Assembly (NCBI RefSeq): GCF_051622035.1
Contig: NC_135362.1
Location: 7,877,501-7,941,500, forward strand
Length of the DNA stretch: 64,000 bases
Reading direction: 5' to 3'
Origin: Arctopsyche grandis
Lineage: Eukaryota; Arthropoda; Insecta; Trichoptera; Hydropsychidae
The position numbers and the translations under genes were made by a program. Below, piece by piece: positions 1 through 10,190 of this stretch; position 1 is the stretch's first letter; every line of letters begins with the position of its first letter. Below the pieces are notes generated by a model. It was not told the origin of the DNA and made no database searches. It saw nothing but the letters and a program-made list of their open reading frames with translations.

Positions 1-60
1 GGAAGGCCTAACAGGTAAACCCCAATGCGTCGTCCTGGCTAATTACAAACAATGCAGCAT
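1..60 (-). repeat. SINE 3' tail fragment (tRNA-derived SINE family, minus)
   Basis: The reverse complement of this stretch matches the 3' tail of the SINE family found throughout the window (CCAGGAAGGCGCATTGGGG ... CCTTCCTGGTATA). Only the tail is inside the window; the rest of the copy lies to the left or is lost. Confidence 0.7.
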
Positions 61-85
61 TTTTATCACATATTTTTACGAAGCC

Positions 86-496
86 AACTGTATGGCTTAA
101 TGGTAGCGTGTATGTTTAGCACCAAGTGATCAGTGGGTTCGATCCGCCATACTGCTGGTTAGATTTGGGGGTATTTGTGACTTCAAATCGATCGTTTCTA
201 ATCAGAGTTTGCCAATTTTATCTGATCATTGTTGAAACGGTTCCTCAAAATTGGCAAAAATCATCTTTCCTGTTGTCACAAATCTTCTGTATTTATTGTG
301 TGTATAATTTGTAAAAAATATGTACAAAAACTTAAATCCATAGATGTCTCAATAGATTAATTCTGTAATTAATTGTTATTTCGTGTTCTTCAGCTTCTAA
401 AAATACGGTGATTTATGTAATAATAAAATGCTGCATTGTTTGTAATTAATTGTCCAGGAAGGCGCATTGGGGTCTTCCTGTCAAGCCTTCCTGGTA
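86..496 (+). repeat. tRNA-derived SINE copy
   Basis: The head looks like a tRNA: an A-box-like TGGCTTAATGGTAGCG is followed about 40 bases later by a B box GGGTTCGATCC. The shared body follows (GATCGTTTC, CAGAGTTTGCCAATTTT, GTTGAAACGGTTCC), then the tail with CCAGGAAGGCGCATTGGGG and CTTCCTGGTATA. The same body and tail recur at 551-1178, 13157-13622, 28308-28835, 49529-49800 and 54348-54930, which defines the family. RNA polymerase III transcription and LINE-driven mobilisation are inferred from the family type. Heads differ between copies, so more than one tRNA source or subfamily may be present. Confidence 0.75.
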
Positions 497-550
497 TATA
501 TCTATGTAAAATAAATAAAATAAGTCGCTGAATTACGAGACTAAGAATTA

Positions 551-785
551 TAGAATGGTTTTTAGCCAATTTAATGGAGGAACCGTTTCAACAATGAAAT
601 CAGAAAATTGACAAACGGTGATAGGAAACGATCGATCTGGAGTTACAAATATCCAAGTCTGACAGCATTACAGATATACTCAGAATAAATGCTTTTCAAT
701 CGAGGTTAACTCACGGGATCAAACCCGGCACCTTTCGGTGCTAGGCAAAAGCCCAACCGCCGAACCTTGCTGCTGGCTAAATAAT
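551..785 (-). repeat. tRNA-derived SINE copy, minus strand
   Basis: On the minus strand this reads as a SINE: a tRNA-like head (GGTTGGGCTTTTGCCTAGCA, B box GGGTTTGATCC) and then the family body (GATCGTTTCCTATCACCG, CATTGTTGAAACGGTTCCTC). It has lost its 3' tail. It lies head to head with the next copy, forming an inverted SINE pair immediately upstream of the Gbeta5 exons. Confidence 0.65.
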
Positions 786-789
786 ACTA

Positions 790-1178
790 ACACCGATAGG
801 CGCCGGGTTCGATTCCATGAGCTGACCTAGATTGAAAAGAATTTTTTTGATTATATCTGTAGTGCTGCTGGTCAGATCTGGATATTTGTGACTCCAGGTC
901 GATCGTTTCCTATCAGAGTTTGCCAATTTTCTCTGATTTCATTGTTGAAACGGTTCCCGATTAAAAATTGGCTAAAAACCTTCCTACCTACTATGTCACC
1001 ACTATTGGATTATGATTAATGTACAATAAAATGTATGTACAATTCATAGATGTCTCGTTAATTTGCGAGTTTTCCGTGTCTCGTAATTCAGCGACTTGTA
1101 TAATAAAAATGCTGTATTGTTTGTAATTGGCCAGGAAGGCGCATTGGGGTTTACCTGTAAAGCCTTCCTGGTATAGAA
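790..1178 (+). repeat. tRNA-derived SINE copy
   Basis: The B-box region GCCGGGTTCGATTCC is followed by the family body (CTGCTGGTCAGATCTGG, GTGACTCCAGGTCGATCG, GAAACGGTTCCCG) and the full tail ending CCTTCCTGGTATAG at about 1175. It ends only about 35 bp before the 3' splice site of the first Gbeta5 exon in the window, so the intron end is partly SINE-derived. Confidence 0.7.
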
Positions 1179-1211
1179 TGTATTAAATTTTAAATTGTTT
1201 GAACGTTGCAG

Positions 1212-1851
1212 AGTTGCGACAAGATGGTTTTAATTTGGGATATGCGTACTGGACACGTAGTGCAATCGTTTGAGGGACACCAATCTGATGTAAACAGTGT
1301 TAAGTTCCATCCGAGCGGAGACGCTGTGGCCACAGGATCCGACGACAGCACGGTATATACTGCTTCCAATAATCGAGATATTTCCTTTGAATCCGTATAT
1401 CTAACTTTATATGTTCGCAGTGTCGGCTGTTCGATTTGCGAGCTGATAAAGAGGTCGCTGTCTATAATAAGGAGAGTATTATATTTGGAGTGAATTCTGT
1501 TGATTTTTCAGTTAGCGGTATGTCGTTTGATTTGATTGTTGTGTACTTATTGTAATATTTGTTTTTGTTTATATAATTTTTCTTATTGACAGGTCGTTTA
1601 TTATTCGCTGGATATAATGACTATACGGTCAATGTTTGGGATACGCTCAAGTGTGCCCGGGTTTGTCTTTTGTACGGACACGAAAACAGGGTTTCTTGTC
1701 TTCAAGTTTCTCCCGACGGTACCGCTCTATCTACCGGTAGTTGGGACTACACCCTTAGAGTGAGTTAAATCATACTATGAAATATTTTATACTCCGTACT
1801 GTTTGTTTAAATGTTTTAATGTATTTTTTTTTTTTTTAGGTATGGGCTTAA
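1212..1851 (+). CDS. Gbeta5: G protein beta-5 subunit, 3' exons only
   Basis: Four exons fit together: 1212-1352, 1421-1517, 1593-1759 and 1840-1851 (TAA). Every boundary is GT-AG and the phases agree, giving 138 codons plus stop, the C-terminal part of a WD40 propeller of about 350 residues. Diagnostic stretches are [51 protein letters not shown] and the terminal [10 protein letters not shown]. Gbeta subunits carry this pattern, and the wording fits GNB5/Gbeta5 better than the GNB1-4 group (recalled comparison). Gbeta5 normally pairs with R7 RGS proteins through their GGL domain and accelerates deactivation of Galpha-i/o signalling; this is family knowledge. The last exon codes only VWA-stop. 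The 5' exons are outside the window, and the first exon is entered in phase 0 after TTGCAG. Confidence 0.93.
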
Positions 1852-3310
1852 ATTTATTTACCGTGAAATATTTCGACTTGTTTGTCTTTCGTGTGATAAG
1901 TCGAAACCATAGGTTCTCTAGTCATTTTAAGGAATATGTATATTTTGAGTCTGGATCACGGATACTTGTTCATCATTTTTATTCACTTAAATCATAAACA
2001 GCACAATATAGTGATAATATGATTGAGGTAATATTTCCATATCTCGCATCCAAACAGTATTAAATATGTTTAATTATACTCATGTGAAACTAGCAATGTA
2101 TACTTTTTGTGTTACCAAATAGCGAATGATATAAGTGTATGTTTTGCAGTTACTTAATTTACTAAAAAAAAACTTAATGTTACCATATTTTTTTGTATTT
2201 AGTCATTTGAACCAAATTAAAATTGTGTCATATTTTAATATGTTGCGTAGTTTAATAATCGTTCTAGAGATTTCAAGAAATTATTCAACATAAAATGCTA
2301 CAAAAGTATTTTATTTGTTATTATAGTTATAACGAGATATTTATTTTGAAGTTGAACGATTATTTAATATATGTATGTATAATATTTGTTTCAAAATATA
2401 TCTCTTTATGCATGTTAGATATATATATTATATTATTATGAATATAAATATATATACATATATAAAGATGTGTAAAAAATACTCTCTAAGTAAATATATA
2501 TATATATACATATATGTATGTATTTGTCACAATTTACAAACAATATACATATGTATAATGCAAATGAAGAGGCTAAATTAAACATTCCTACATTTAGACA
2601 TTTATGGTCCTTTTCAGCGTTGTTAATTTGTAAAAAAAAGTTATGTTGCCATATTATGTACTTTAATTCGATAAGACTAAAAGGCAATTACACTTACAAA
2701 TACCAGATTTTATTTTATATTTTGCCAAAGAAAACTAAAGTCAAATTTGTAAATTTCAGTTAAATTTTGACCCTGGGAAATTTATTTTATTAATTTTCTT
2801 ATGATGTCCATTAGTAATGTGATAAAATATTGAATATATACGTATATATTGCATTTTAAATATAAATATATTTTAATTTTCATATCAATTGTTCTGTTGA
2901 GGTTTTTGGTTTATGTATAGATAGTAACATACATATGTGAAGCCGTTAATTTTACTTTTAAGCACAAACATTTACAATCGTGTATTTCTTCTAAGCCATT
3001 TTTATGGGAATCATTGGAAACTTTTAAAAAACATTGTCATTTACTGCATAAAATAGTAAATGTACATATGTATTTTTTTGTTGTTTTGGAAAGACCGTAT
3101 TTAATAGAAATAAAAAATATCACCAGTTTTTGACTTTTATAGGTTTAATTATTTGGAATCTCATCTCATCGATATAATCTTTCTGAAATGTGTTCAAAAT
3201 TAATTACATGTTAAGTTAATTTGTTATTGATGGGTAATATTGTGTAAATTTGACAATGTACTGAAATTATTGTTTGTATGGAATTTAATAAAGTGAACAA
3301 TTCGTGGATA
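1852..3310 (+). other. Probable 3' UTR of Gbeta5 with AATAAA at 3287
   Basis: After the stop there is about 1.4 kb of AT-rich sequence with no convincing ORF and no recognisable mobile element. It holds (TA)n/TATG tracts near 2400-2530 and several ACATATGT palindromes. A canonical AATAAA at 3287-3292 would give a 3' UTR of about 1.45 kb. This end is inferred; transcript data would be needed to place it. Confidence 0.45.
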
Positions 3311-3411
3311 ACAACAATTTATTTTTACATTCATTCAAAACCTTATATATCCATAGCGAATCAAATGTTTTTGTTTTTTTTTTGAATTTTTTTCATAAGA
3401 TAATCAACGTT

Positions 3412-3476
3412 TTGGACCACGCTGAAGGGGGCGCAGCCCCCATAGAGCCAAGCCGAAGGGGGCGCCGCTTCTTACA
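3412..3476. other. Small GC-rich duplicated block
   Basis: A short GC-rich island in AT-rich surroundings contains two related copies of GCTGAAGGGGGCGCAGCC / GCCGAAGGGGGCGCCGC separated by CCATAGAGCCAA. I do not recognise it; it may be a mobile-element terminus. Confidence 0.3.
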
Positions 3477-3565
3477 AAATAAATAAATATATTTTAAATT
3501 TTTTTTTTTTTTTATAATAAAGCTAGTACGTATATAAAAATGAAAGAGATGTTGTATGTACATGG

Positions 3566-3766
3566 TTCGGTGATTATTCCGAAAAAGCGATGTCGTGCAC
3601 GTCACTAAAATCTCAATCACGGAACATCTGGCACCCAAAACTCCATCAATCAAAACCTCTCACGCGAAATATTGTAATAACGAGAACTCGAGTGCCAGAT
3701 ATTCCGTATTTTATTGCAACGATTTTCGTGCGCGCGATCGCAATGTGCGAAATAATCCGTTTTTGC
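3566..3766. mobile_element. Nonautonomous TIR element, GATTATTCCG family, copy 1
   Basis: The left side (GTGATTATTCCGAAAAAGCG, then GTGCACGTCAC, then GGAACATCTGGCACCC) is mirrored on the right (GAGTGCCAGATATTCCG, CGTGCGCGCGATCGCAATG, CGAAATAATCCG). A close copy lies at 32936-33119 and a fragment at about 31503-31568. It is a short inverted-repeat element without coding capacity; the superfamily is not certain because no clean target duplication is visible. Confidence 0.6.
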
Positions 3767-3922
3767 ATGGACAAGATTTAAAACAAAAAAAATTACAATT
3801 ATCAGGAGTTCATACATGTACATTCATTCATACATGTTCATAGGAGTTCAAAGGTGAGGCCCTGTGACTAGTACTAAATGAAAACGAGCTTTTTGTCAGT
3901 ATGATACCAAAATTGCATTTAA

Positions 3923-5801
3923 CCTTTCCCTTACGGTGCTAAAAAATTACGCGTGCAGCGGTGATGTCGACTCAGTCGTTCTAGAAATTCGTGATTTTAA
4001 AGTCTGATAAATATTAATATTTAACCATTTTTCCTTCTATTCATGACTATAGTAATAGTCCGTATCTATATAAATGAATATATATGTATCAATATTGGTA
4101 ATATACTGCTAAAAACGATCTAAAAAGCATGAAATTGAAGACGCGTGAACGACAATCCAAAAGGGCCGCCCATCTCCAAGTGAGGACGAACACTAGGCCC
4201 CCACTCCGCGACTCGCTGATCAGTGATCACGCCACATCCGCCAGAATTACGCGATGATTCAAAACCTATGCGTAAAAATATATTCAATTTTTTCATCAAA
4301 TAAAATAAAATATGTTTATATGTACTTTTCATGTATTTATTTTCACAATAATAATTTTAATACACAAATACATAAATTGATAAAAAAAAATGAGAAGTAA
4401 ACGTAAATAAAAAAAATATAAGACAATAAGAAAACGTTGAAAATTAATTGATAAATATAAGTATTCATCCTTGCTATAATACAAGTAGACAATTACAAAA
4501 ATTACAAAATTCACATGAATGATAAAAATATAAATTGTATGTAAATGTAAGTAAAGAACAATAGCATGAAAAATGTACGAAAACCGAATAACAATAAAAT
4601 TAAATATTTGTGTCCATTACATAACAATCAGAGCATGAAATAATTTTTTGTTCAATTCTGTGCGTTATACAAACAGGCTTTTGACAAATATGCCACAATA
4701 GCCGAGTTCTTTTTTTTTATCATTGGATAAGGGCAGAATCTACAGTTTCTCGTTTGCACTCTAGAAATGGTAGATGTATTCTCCGATATGCCTTCTTGCG
4801 GAATGTTAGTGGAATGTGCTTCTAGTGATTGTCGATCATACTGCGATATCAATAGCATCCTGTTGTTGTTTATGGAATTTTACTGTACTTTTTTTTCTCC
4901 TTACAATATTGGGCATAGCTAATTCCAAACTAAGTTCTCTAATAAATAATTTTCGTCGACTTCTGTTATTCGCCTTCCATTCTGGATATTTCTGCGCCCT
5001 TAGCAAATATGCATTTAGCGCAGCTATATCCAGCATCTCCATAAACACTCTAAAAGGCCATCTTCTTGTTGATCTTGCACAAGAATACTCACTTGTCATT
5101 TTATCGCCGGTATCTACTGCGCCTTTTGTTTTATTATAAAACATTATTATTTCCGGCTTCTTTTCTTCATGACTACTCACTTCACTGTCATGAAATTGGA
5201 ATCCATGATTCGATGTATACACTTCTTCGTCTTCATTTTCACTGGCCTCTAATTCCGAATCTGTATCTTCCATATCTTCAATAAAATCTTCCGTATCAGT
5301 AAAATTATCATTTATTTCAAAATCGAGATCGCTATCATATTCCTCTTCATTCATCAAATTTCTTTCAGACATTTTTTTCTAAAATTAAAATTGTCTTTGA
5401 AAATATAAATATAATATACAATGTAGCATAGCAAATTAAAAAAAAAATAACATTAAATAATTATTACCGTATTTACTATATAATAATCAAGAAACACAAA
5501 TAAAGTGCTGGTCCACACGGTACAAAAAAGCTCCGAAACGAAAAAAACAACACGCGCGCACCGAGAACGGGACACGACTGAAAGAAAAAACGTAATAACA
5601 CACACTGCATTTGCGCATTATGCCCGATTCTTCGATAAAATATTTTTTTCTGTTGCGTCAGATAAATACGTGTATATTATAATAATTCTATCTAATACAT
5701 TAATGTATTGCTGAGGAATACCCAAAATATGAACTCTGTATTTAGATATTCACACAATTAGAGTAAATGTCGACTATGTTTCTATCACCGGTAAGGAAAG
5801 G
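3923..5801 (-). mobile_element. piggyBac-type transposon with internal deletion
   Basis: Both ends are visible. The left is TTAA (3919-3922) followed by CCTTTCCCTTACGGTG; the right is CACCGGTAAGGAAAGG followed by TTAA (5802-5805). The TTAA target duplication and inverted CCTTTCC ends are the hallmark of piggyBac elements. The element is 1879 bp, about 0.5-1 kb shorter than a full piggyBac, and encodes a shortened transposase on the minus strand (separate entry). Its right TTAA is shared with the target duplication of the next element, so the two insertions are directly abutted. Confidence 0.85.
4660..5372 (-). pseudogene. Internally deleted piggyBac transposase remnant
   Basis: A 178-residue minus-strand ORF (5372-4836) starts MSERNLMNEEEYDSDLDFEI, with an acidic N-terminus typical of piggyBac transposases. 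It then jumps to a conserved C-terminal part: FYNKTKGAVDTGDKM (the region of the third catalytic Asp in the family), CARSTRRWPFRVFMEML and SRRKLFIRELSLELAMP. The central region that should hold the first two catalytic Asp residues is absent. After the stop, another frame carries a degraded cysteine-rich end (RNCRFCPYPMIKKK ... ACLYNAQN), so a frameshift follows the deletion. It cannot be an active transposase. N- and C-terminal DNA-binding parts survive, so binding to element ends without cutting is possible but purely speculative. Confidence 0.85.
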
Positions 5802-5808
5802 TTAACAA

Positions 5809-7028
5809 AGGTTGTGGCTATTTGCAGGTACTATATCTGCAAATTATTGGCTATTTGCAGGTACTATATCTGCGACAGGCGCCAAGCCTTCTGCGCACGC
5901 GCGTGAACTGTCACTGTCAGCGTGTTTACTGTTAAAATTTTGTTTTAAACCTCTTAAAATTTAGTTCGAACTCGTAAAGTGACGAAGAGTAAAAAATATG
6001 TAGGAATCTCGTCACCGCAATCGAAACATCTATTCCGACGAAGGATACATTTCTCACGCTCAACCATTGACGTCATCTCGAGTCGAGAAACTTCCACCCC
6101 AACAAATCAAGCGGAACGACGCGAAGTCGAAGAATACTTGCATCCTTTAAAGTGCAGCTGTACAAACAACAACTACATTGTAACCCATTGAACAAACACC
6201 CAGACTTACTGGAACAAAGGGCGATAAAAACTAAATCGAGTGGAACGACGCCACATATTCGAGAATATTCCACCCTAACAAATCAAACGGAACGAACCAC
6301 ATTCCTCGCATACCTTGCACATGAACCGCATACAGCGAACTACTATATAAACCCGCACAGCGGGCTCAACAGTCAGTCAACAGCCAGCAGCAGACCATGC
6401 TACATTGACAACCAGTCAGACTCCAGCAACAGCCGGGACCACACTCAACAGTCAACAGCAGACCATGCTATACCAACAACCAGCTAGAAGCAGCCGACCA
6501 GCAACAGAGCCAGACTCACTCAACCTGCAACAACCAACATGGAAGAACCGCTTCAGAACTCAGCCGAATCCAGCCGCTTCGAGAACTTCCAGAACATACC
6601 CGCTTCAACAACATATTTATACACTTGTATACCCAAACTATATAATAAAAATAAATTATTCAAACAAACACAACAGTGTTTCGTTAGGCTGGGATACGGT
6701 CAACACTTCCTACCCCCGCCTACAAATATAATCCAAATTAGTTAATATTATTAATTGTTAGAAAATTATTATCATATACAACGTATAATACCTACATACA
6801 AGGATCATATAAATGATATAAATCTATTATAATAACGTGCTAAATTTATTTGCCTCATGTATAATGAACGATTGATTAAACAAGTCTAGCATACATTAAA
6901 TGTAAGAAATTATAATCGGATTATAAGTTCACGCGCATGCGCAGAATTGACTTTGCGCCGGTCGCAGATATAGTACCTGCAAATAGCCAATAATTCGCAG
7001 ATATAGTACCTGCAAATAGCCACAACCT
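5809..7028. mobile_element. TIR element with 33-bp subterminal repeats
   Basis: The left end is AGGTTGTGGCTATTTGCAGG and the right end is its reverse complement CCTGCAAATAGCCACAACCT. Both are flanked by TTAACAA (5802-5808 and 7029-7035). Inside each end a 33-bp unit (GGCTATTTGCAGGTACTATA + TCTGCGAATAATT) is repeated, two units per side. Next comes a conserved GACAGGCGCCAAGCCTTCTG block that meets GCGC-rich sequence. The core contains a solo LTR (5999-6724). A third terminus of the family, with four units, is at 13640-13807. No transposase is visible and I do not recognise the superfamily. Confidence 0.7.
5999..6724 (+). mobile_element. Solo LTR (726 bp)
   Basis: The segment starts TGTAGG and ends CCTACA, a perfect 6-bp terminal inverted repeat with the TG...CA ends of LTRs. 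It is flanked by AATA on both sides (5995-5998 and 6725-6728). A TATA box (TATATAA, 6344-6350) lies about 25-30 bp before an initiator-like TCAGT (about 6370), and AATAAA occurs at 6644-6649, in the order expected for U3-R-U5. No second LTR or gag-pol is present, so it is a solo LTR left by recombination. Overlapping short ORFs inside it are rich in Q, T and P and look non-coding. A Ty3-like origin is inferred from the 4-bp duplication only. Confidence 0.7.
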
Positions 7029-7035
7029 TTAACAA

Positions 7036-8970
7036 AATATTTTTTTATCTTCAGTAGGGTCTATGCTTGGAGTTTTCTATTTAATGAGCCATTTTTCATG
7101 TGTCTGTAAATTATATATTTTATTTTATAACGGGATAAGTCTCTACCCGTTTGCATTTTACCAGACGAATTGAAGAATGCATTCCAAATAAACAGAGTCT
7201 TTAGATATATTACTATACGACAAAACGATTTTAAACAATGAATCAAAAATTGCAATGAATTTACAAACTACCCGAATCATATCATCATACGCGATTGTTT
7301 TATTCAGCAATTCGTCAATAGGTTTGATCAGCATGGGTTTGAGTGCGAGTTTTAATCAGTCGATTTACGAACGCGTTGTACGACGGTTGTGCTACAATAA
7401 AATAAAAATCATCATCATCATCATTTTCCTTTCGAACCTTCAACGATCTCATCCCGAAGGTTAATCACGACTGAAAAACACACAGGAGCCGATTTAAACT
7501 CCGTGTCGACGAGAGTAAACTTTACGAATCAAGTACGTATGTAGTTTTCATACAAAACACAAAATTTTCACTGCAGTGTTACAACATTTTCCAAATGAAT
7601 TTATAAATGCATTTTTTTTGGATATCATTTTCAGATTGAATTTTTATTAGTTTTGATTGGTTAAATTTTTTTCGCTCTTTTATTATTCTCACAATTCCAT
7701 GTGGACTTATAATATTATACACACATATAAGACTTGTCCAAAGTCCCAAGTGTGACTACAATAAATGACCCCGAAGATTTGACATAGTCGTTTATTTAAT
7801 TATAATACGTCTAGACGTCTCTTATCGCACCCAATTTACATATTTACATTTTTTTCTAATTAATTTCGCACGAGTTCAATCGTATGACTTTCCAAGGAAC
7901 GTTAAAGTCCATATTTCGCTAAGATAATATATGTATGTAATGAATAACAGCGTGATAGTTCTAATTGAGGAATTGCATATATCTTGTGTCTGGTTCTTAT
8001 AACTGTCTAAGGGCAAGTTAAGGGTCAAAATTAATTGTTGGGTCTTTACGATAAATATACATAGAAGATTAATTCACGTTCACTACGAACGACACTTTGA
8101 ACTTTTTATGGTTGCTTTAATCTGTTCATTGGTTGTGACGATGTTGAGGTGTGTGTTGAAGATCGATGAAGATCTTTGAACCGGAAGTGAAGATTTTCTA
8201 TTATTTACACACATATGTACATGCATACGAGTAGTGAATATTGTATTTAATTAAACTGAATATCAATTACAGTCTAAATTGTCTTCGATGACCCGTTTAA
8301 TTGTCACAATGTGTTTTATTGCAATAGATTTATTCTCAATCGACAAATAAAAAAATTGCAAAGTGGTCAATTGCGCAAGACAGACAATTGTATTACGTGT
8401 GCAAATACACGTTGCAATTTTTACCTGAATGTTTCATATCATTATTCAATTTGAACTTAAACTAACTGACATAAGAACATATGTACATACATAGATAGAT
8501 AATACATACTCGTACGATTCATGTCAAGCTCTATTCAAATGGACCATTAGTGTACAAGTATGGACTAAATTTGTATATTGTATGTACCTAGTGATGTTAA
8601 ATTGTCCAGAAATGGGTGTTTACAATTATTTAAGAAACAGAGAGGTAAGCGGCACTTTTTTTTTCATTTTTTTTAGATAGTTTTGCACATGCAAAAAAAT
8701 GCTTGATGTACTCAGGTACGCTAAATTCATTCGCAAGCTTCAAGCATAGAATGTTTCGGTGATTATCCTTGTATTTAGATAAGTTTGACATTGATTGAGT
8801 TGAAGAAATGTAGGAGAGACTTAATAATATGGCACGAAGGTACGCCTCTCACCGCTGGATCCGCGTCCACGCACGCGTCCCGTGCCGTGCTTTTAAGTTT
8901 TTTCTTACCATTAATATTTTTTGCGCAATGAAGTATTATAAAATATATTGATACTGTTATCGCCTACTTT
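7036..8970. other. Intergenic stretch, no gene seen
   Basis: AT-rich sequence with simple repeats (ATC)n near 7411-7425 and several ACATATGT motifs. The segment around 8640-8880 shares the string TTTTTTTAGATAGTTTTGCA and a following CATGCAAAAAAATG with the repeats at 14021-14158 and 15603-15750, so part of it is probably an old nonautonomous DNA element. No coding exon can be supported. Confidence 0.4.
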
Positions 8971-8973
8971 AAT

Positions 8974-9181
8974 AGATCTGTTCATACCTATCCAGCACGA
9001 CCCGTATCCTGCAGGGGTCATGCAAGTGCGGATAATATTATTTGGTACATTGTATGGACGTATTCATACTCCATTCGCGCATGCGCATTTACGCATTCAT
9101 GCGCGTCCATATAGAATGTACTAAAGAATACTGTCCGTACTTGCAGGATTCGGGTCGTGCTGGATAGGTATGAACAGACCT
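8974..9181. mobile_element. Short TIR element (MITE), about 208 bp
   Basis: The left end reads AGATCTGTTCATACCTATCC + AGCACGACCC. The right end is the inverse, GGGTCGTGCTGGATAGGTAT + GAACAGACC. Both arms carry CCTGCA and an inner TGGACG/CGTCCA pair around a core rich in GCGC/ATGCGC. No coding capacity. The target duplication is not clear (TTAAT versus TTATA). Confidence 0.7.
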
Positions 9182-9848
9182 TATATTCCTAAATTTTATG
9201 TCTGTTTTTGTATTATACAAACATTAGGGGGTATCAAAAAGAAAATGCTCTTTTTTAGGGTTTTCAAATTCCGTTATTCGAATTTATTTGATCTTTTTTG
9301 ACCGATAGCACTTTTGATTAGATTCACTAGATTAGGATTCTCTTAAATTTTTAATACTTAACCATATTTGAAAACTCTTCTCCTGTTGGTTAGACAAAAC
9401 TATTTACATAACTAAAATTGAGTAGCAAATAATAGGAGCACTTTTGAAATACATAGTGAGTGCGGCCATTAAAAACTTTTGATTAATACATTTTGCTGAT
9501 GCAATATGTAATATAAAATTCAGTATATGACTTGTATGACGTATACGAATTCAGTATGAGATTGAAAGAGGAACATGAGGGTGAGAGAATTTTGATCAAG
9601 ATGGTTAGCATATACAGCAAGTGATCACGCATTTAAGAGGACGCGAAATAGAATAAATGAAAATATATTTTGTAGACACCATTTTTCAAAAAGGAACCAG
9701 CCTACCCGAGTAATATTATATTACTATTAGGTATATCGTTGCTTTTTTTGAACATTATATATTGTAGAAATTCATATAGTTGCTGTACGAAGAACACTCC
9801 TGAACATATTTCTTACATATATTAGTTGGATCGTTTATGTATGACGTA

Positions 9849-10190
9849 AATGATGATGATGATGACAATATATCATAATCATCATCATTTAAAGCCATTC
9901 ATCATCCGCTGCTGGATGAAGGCCTCCCCAACACGCTTCCATTCCATGTTTTGTGCAACTTTAGTCCATTTCACCTCACATATTTTTCTAATTTCGTCCA
10001 CCCATCTTCCTTGTGGCCTTCTTTTCACCCTTTCAAATCCCTTCGGGTATCATTCCAGCACTTATTTTGTCCAATTCGTTCATTCTTCTACCCACGTGAC
10101 CCACCCATTGCCATTTTAATCTCTTCACTATCCACTATATCAACTACCCATGTCATACTTTTCACTCATGTATTCTGAGCATGTACCGTT
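9849..10190 (-). mobile_element. RTE-like LINE 3' fragment
   Basis: On the minus strand the sequence decodes, with frame breaks, to the C-terminal end of an RTE-type reverse transcriptase ORF: KWQWVGHVGRRMNELDKI, then RRPQGRWVDEIRKICEVKW, then GEAFIQQRMM. This W-x-GH-x-R ... GRP/RW-x-D ... EA-x-QQ layout is characteristic of that clade. It ends in an (ATG/ATC)n microsatellite tail at 9849-9895, as RTE insertions do. It is 5'-truncated and carries in-frame stops, so it is dead. Confidence 0.7.

Noticed and set aside
86-150. tRNA gene-like sequence (A and B boxes)
   Set aside because: The box spacing fits, but the cloverleaf is incomplete and the same sequence is attached to a shared body and tail in many copies; it is a SINE head, not a tRNA gene. 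The same applies near 13160, 49530 and 54350.
6405-6745. Q/T/P-rich ORFs of about 70-110 codons
   Set aside because: They lie inside the solo LTR, overlap in different frames and have no domain.
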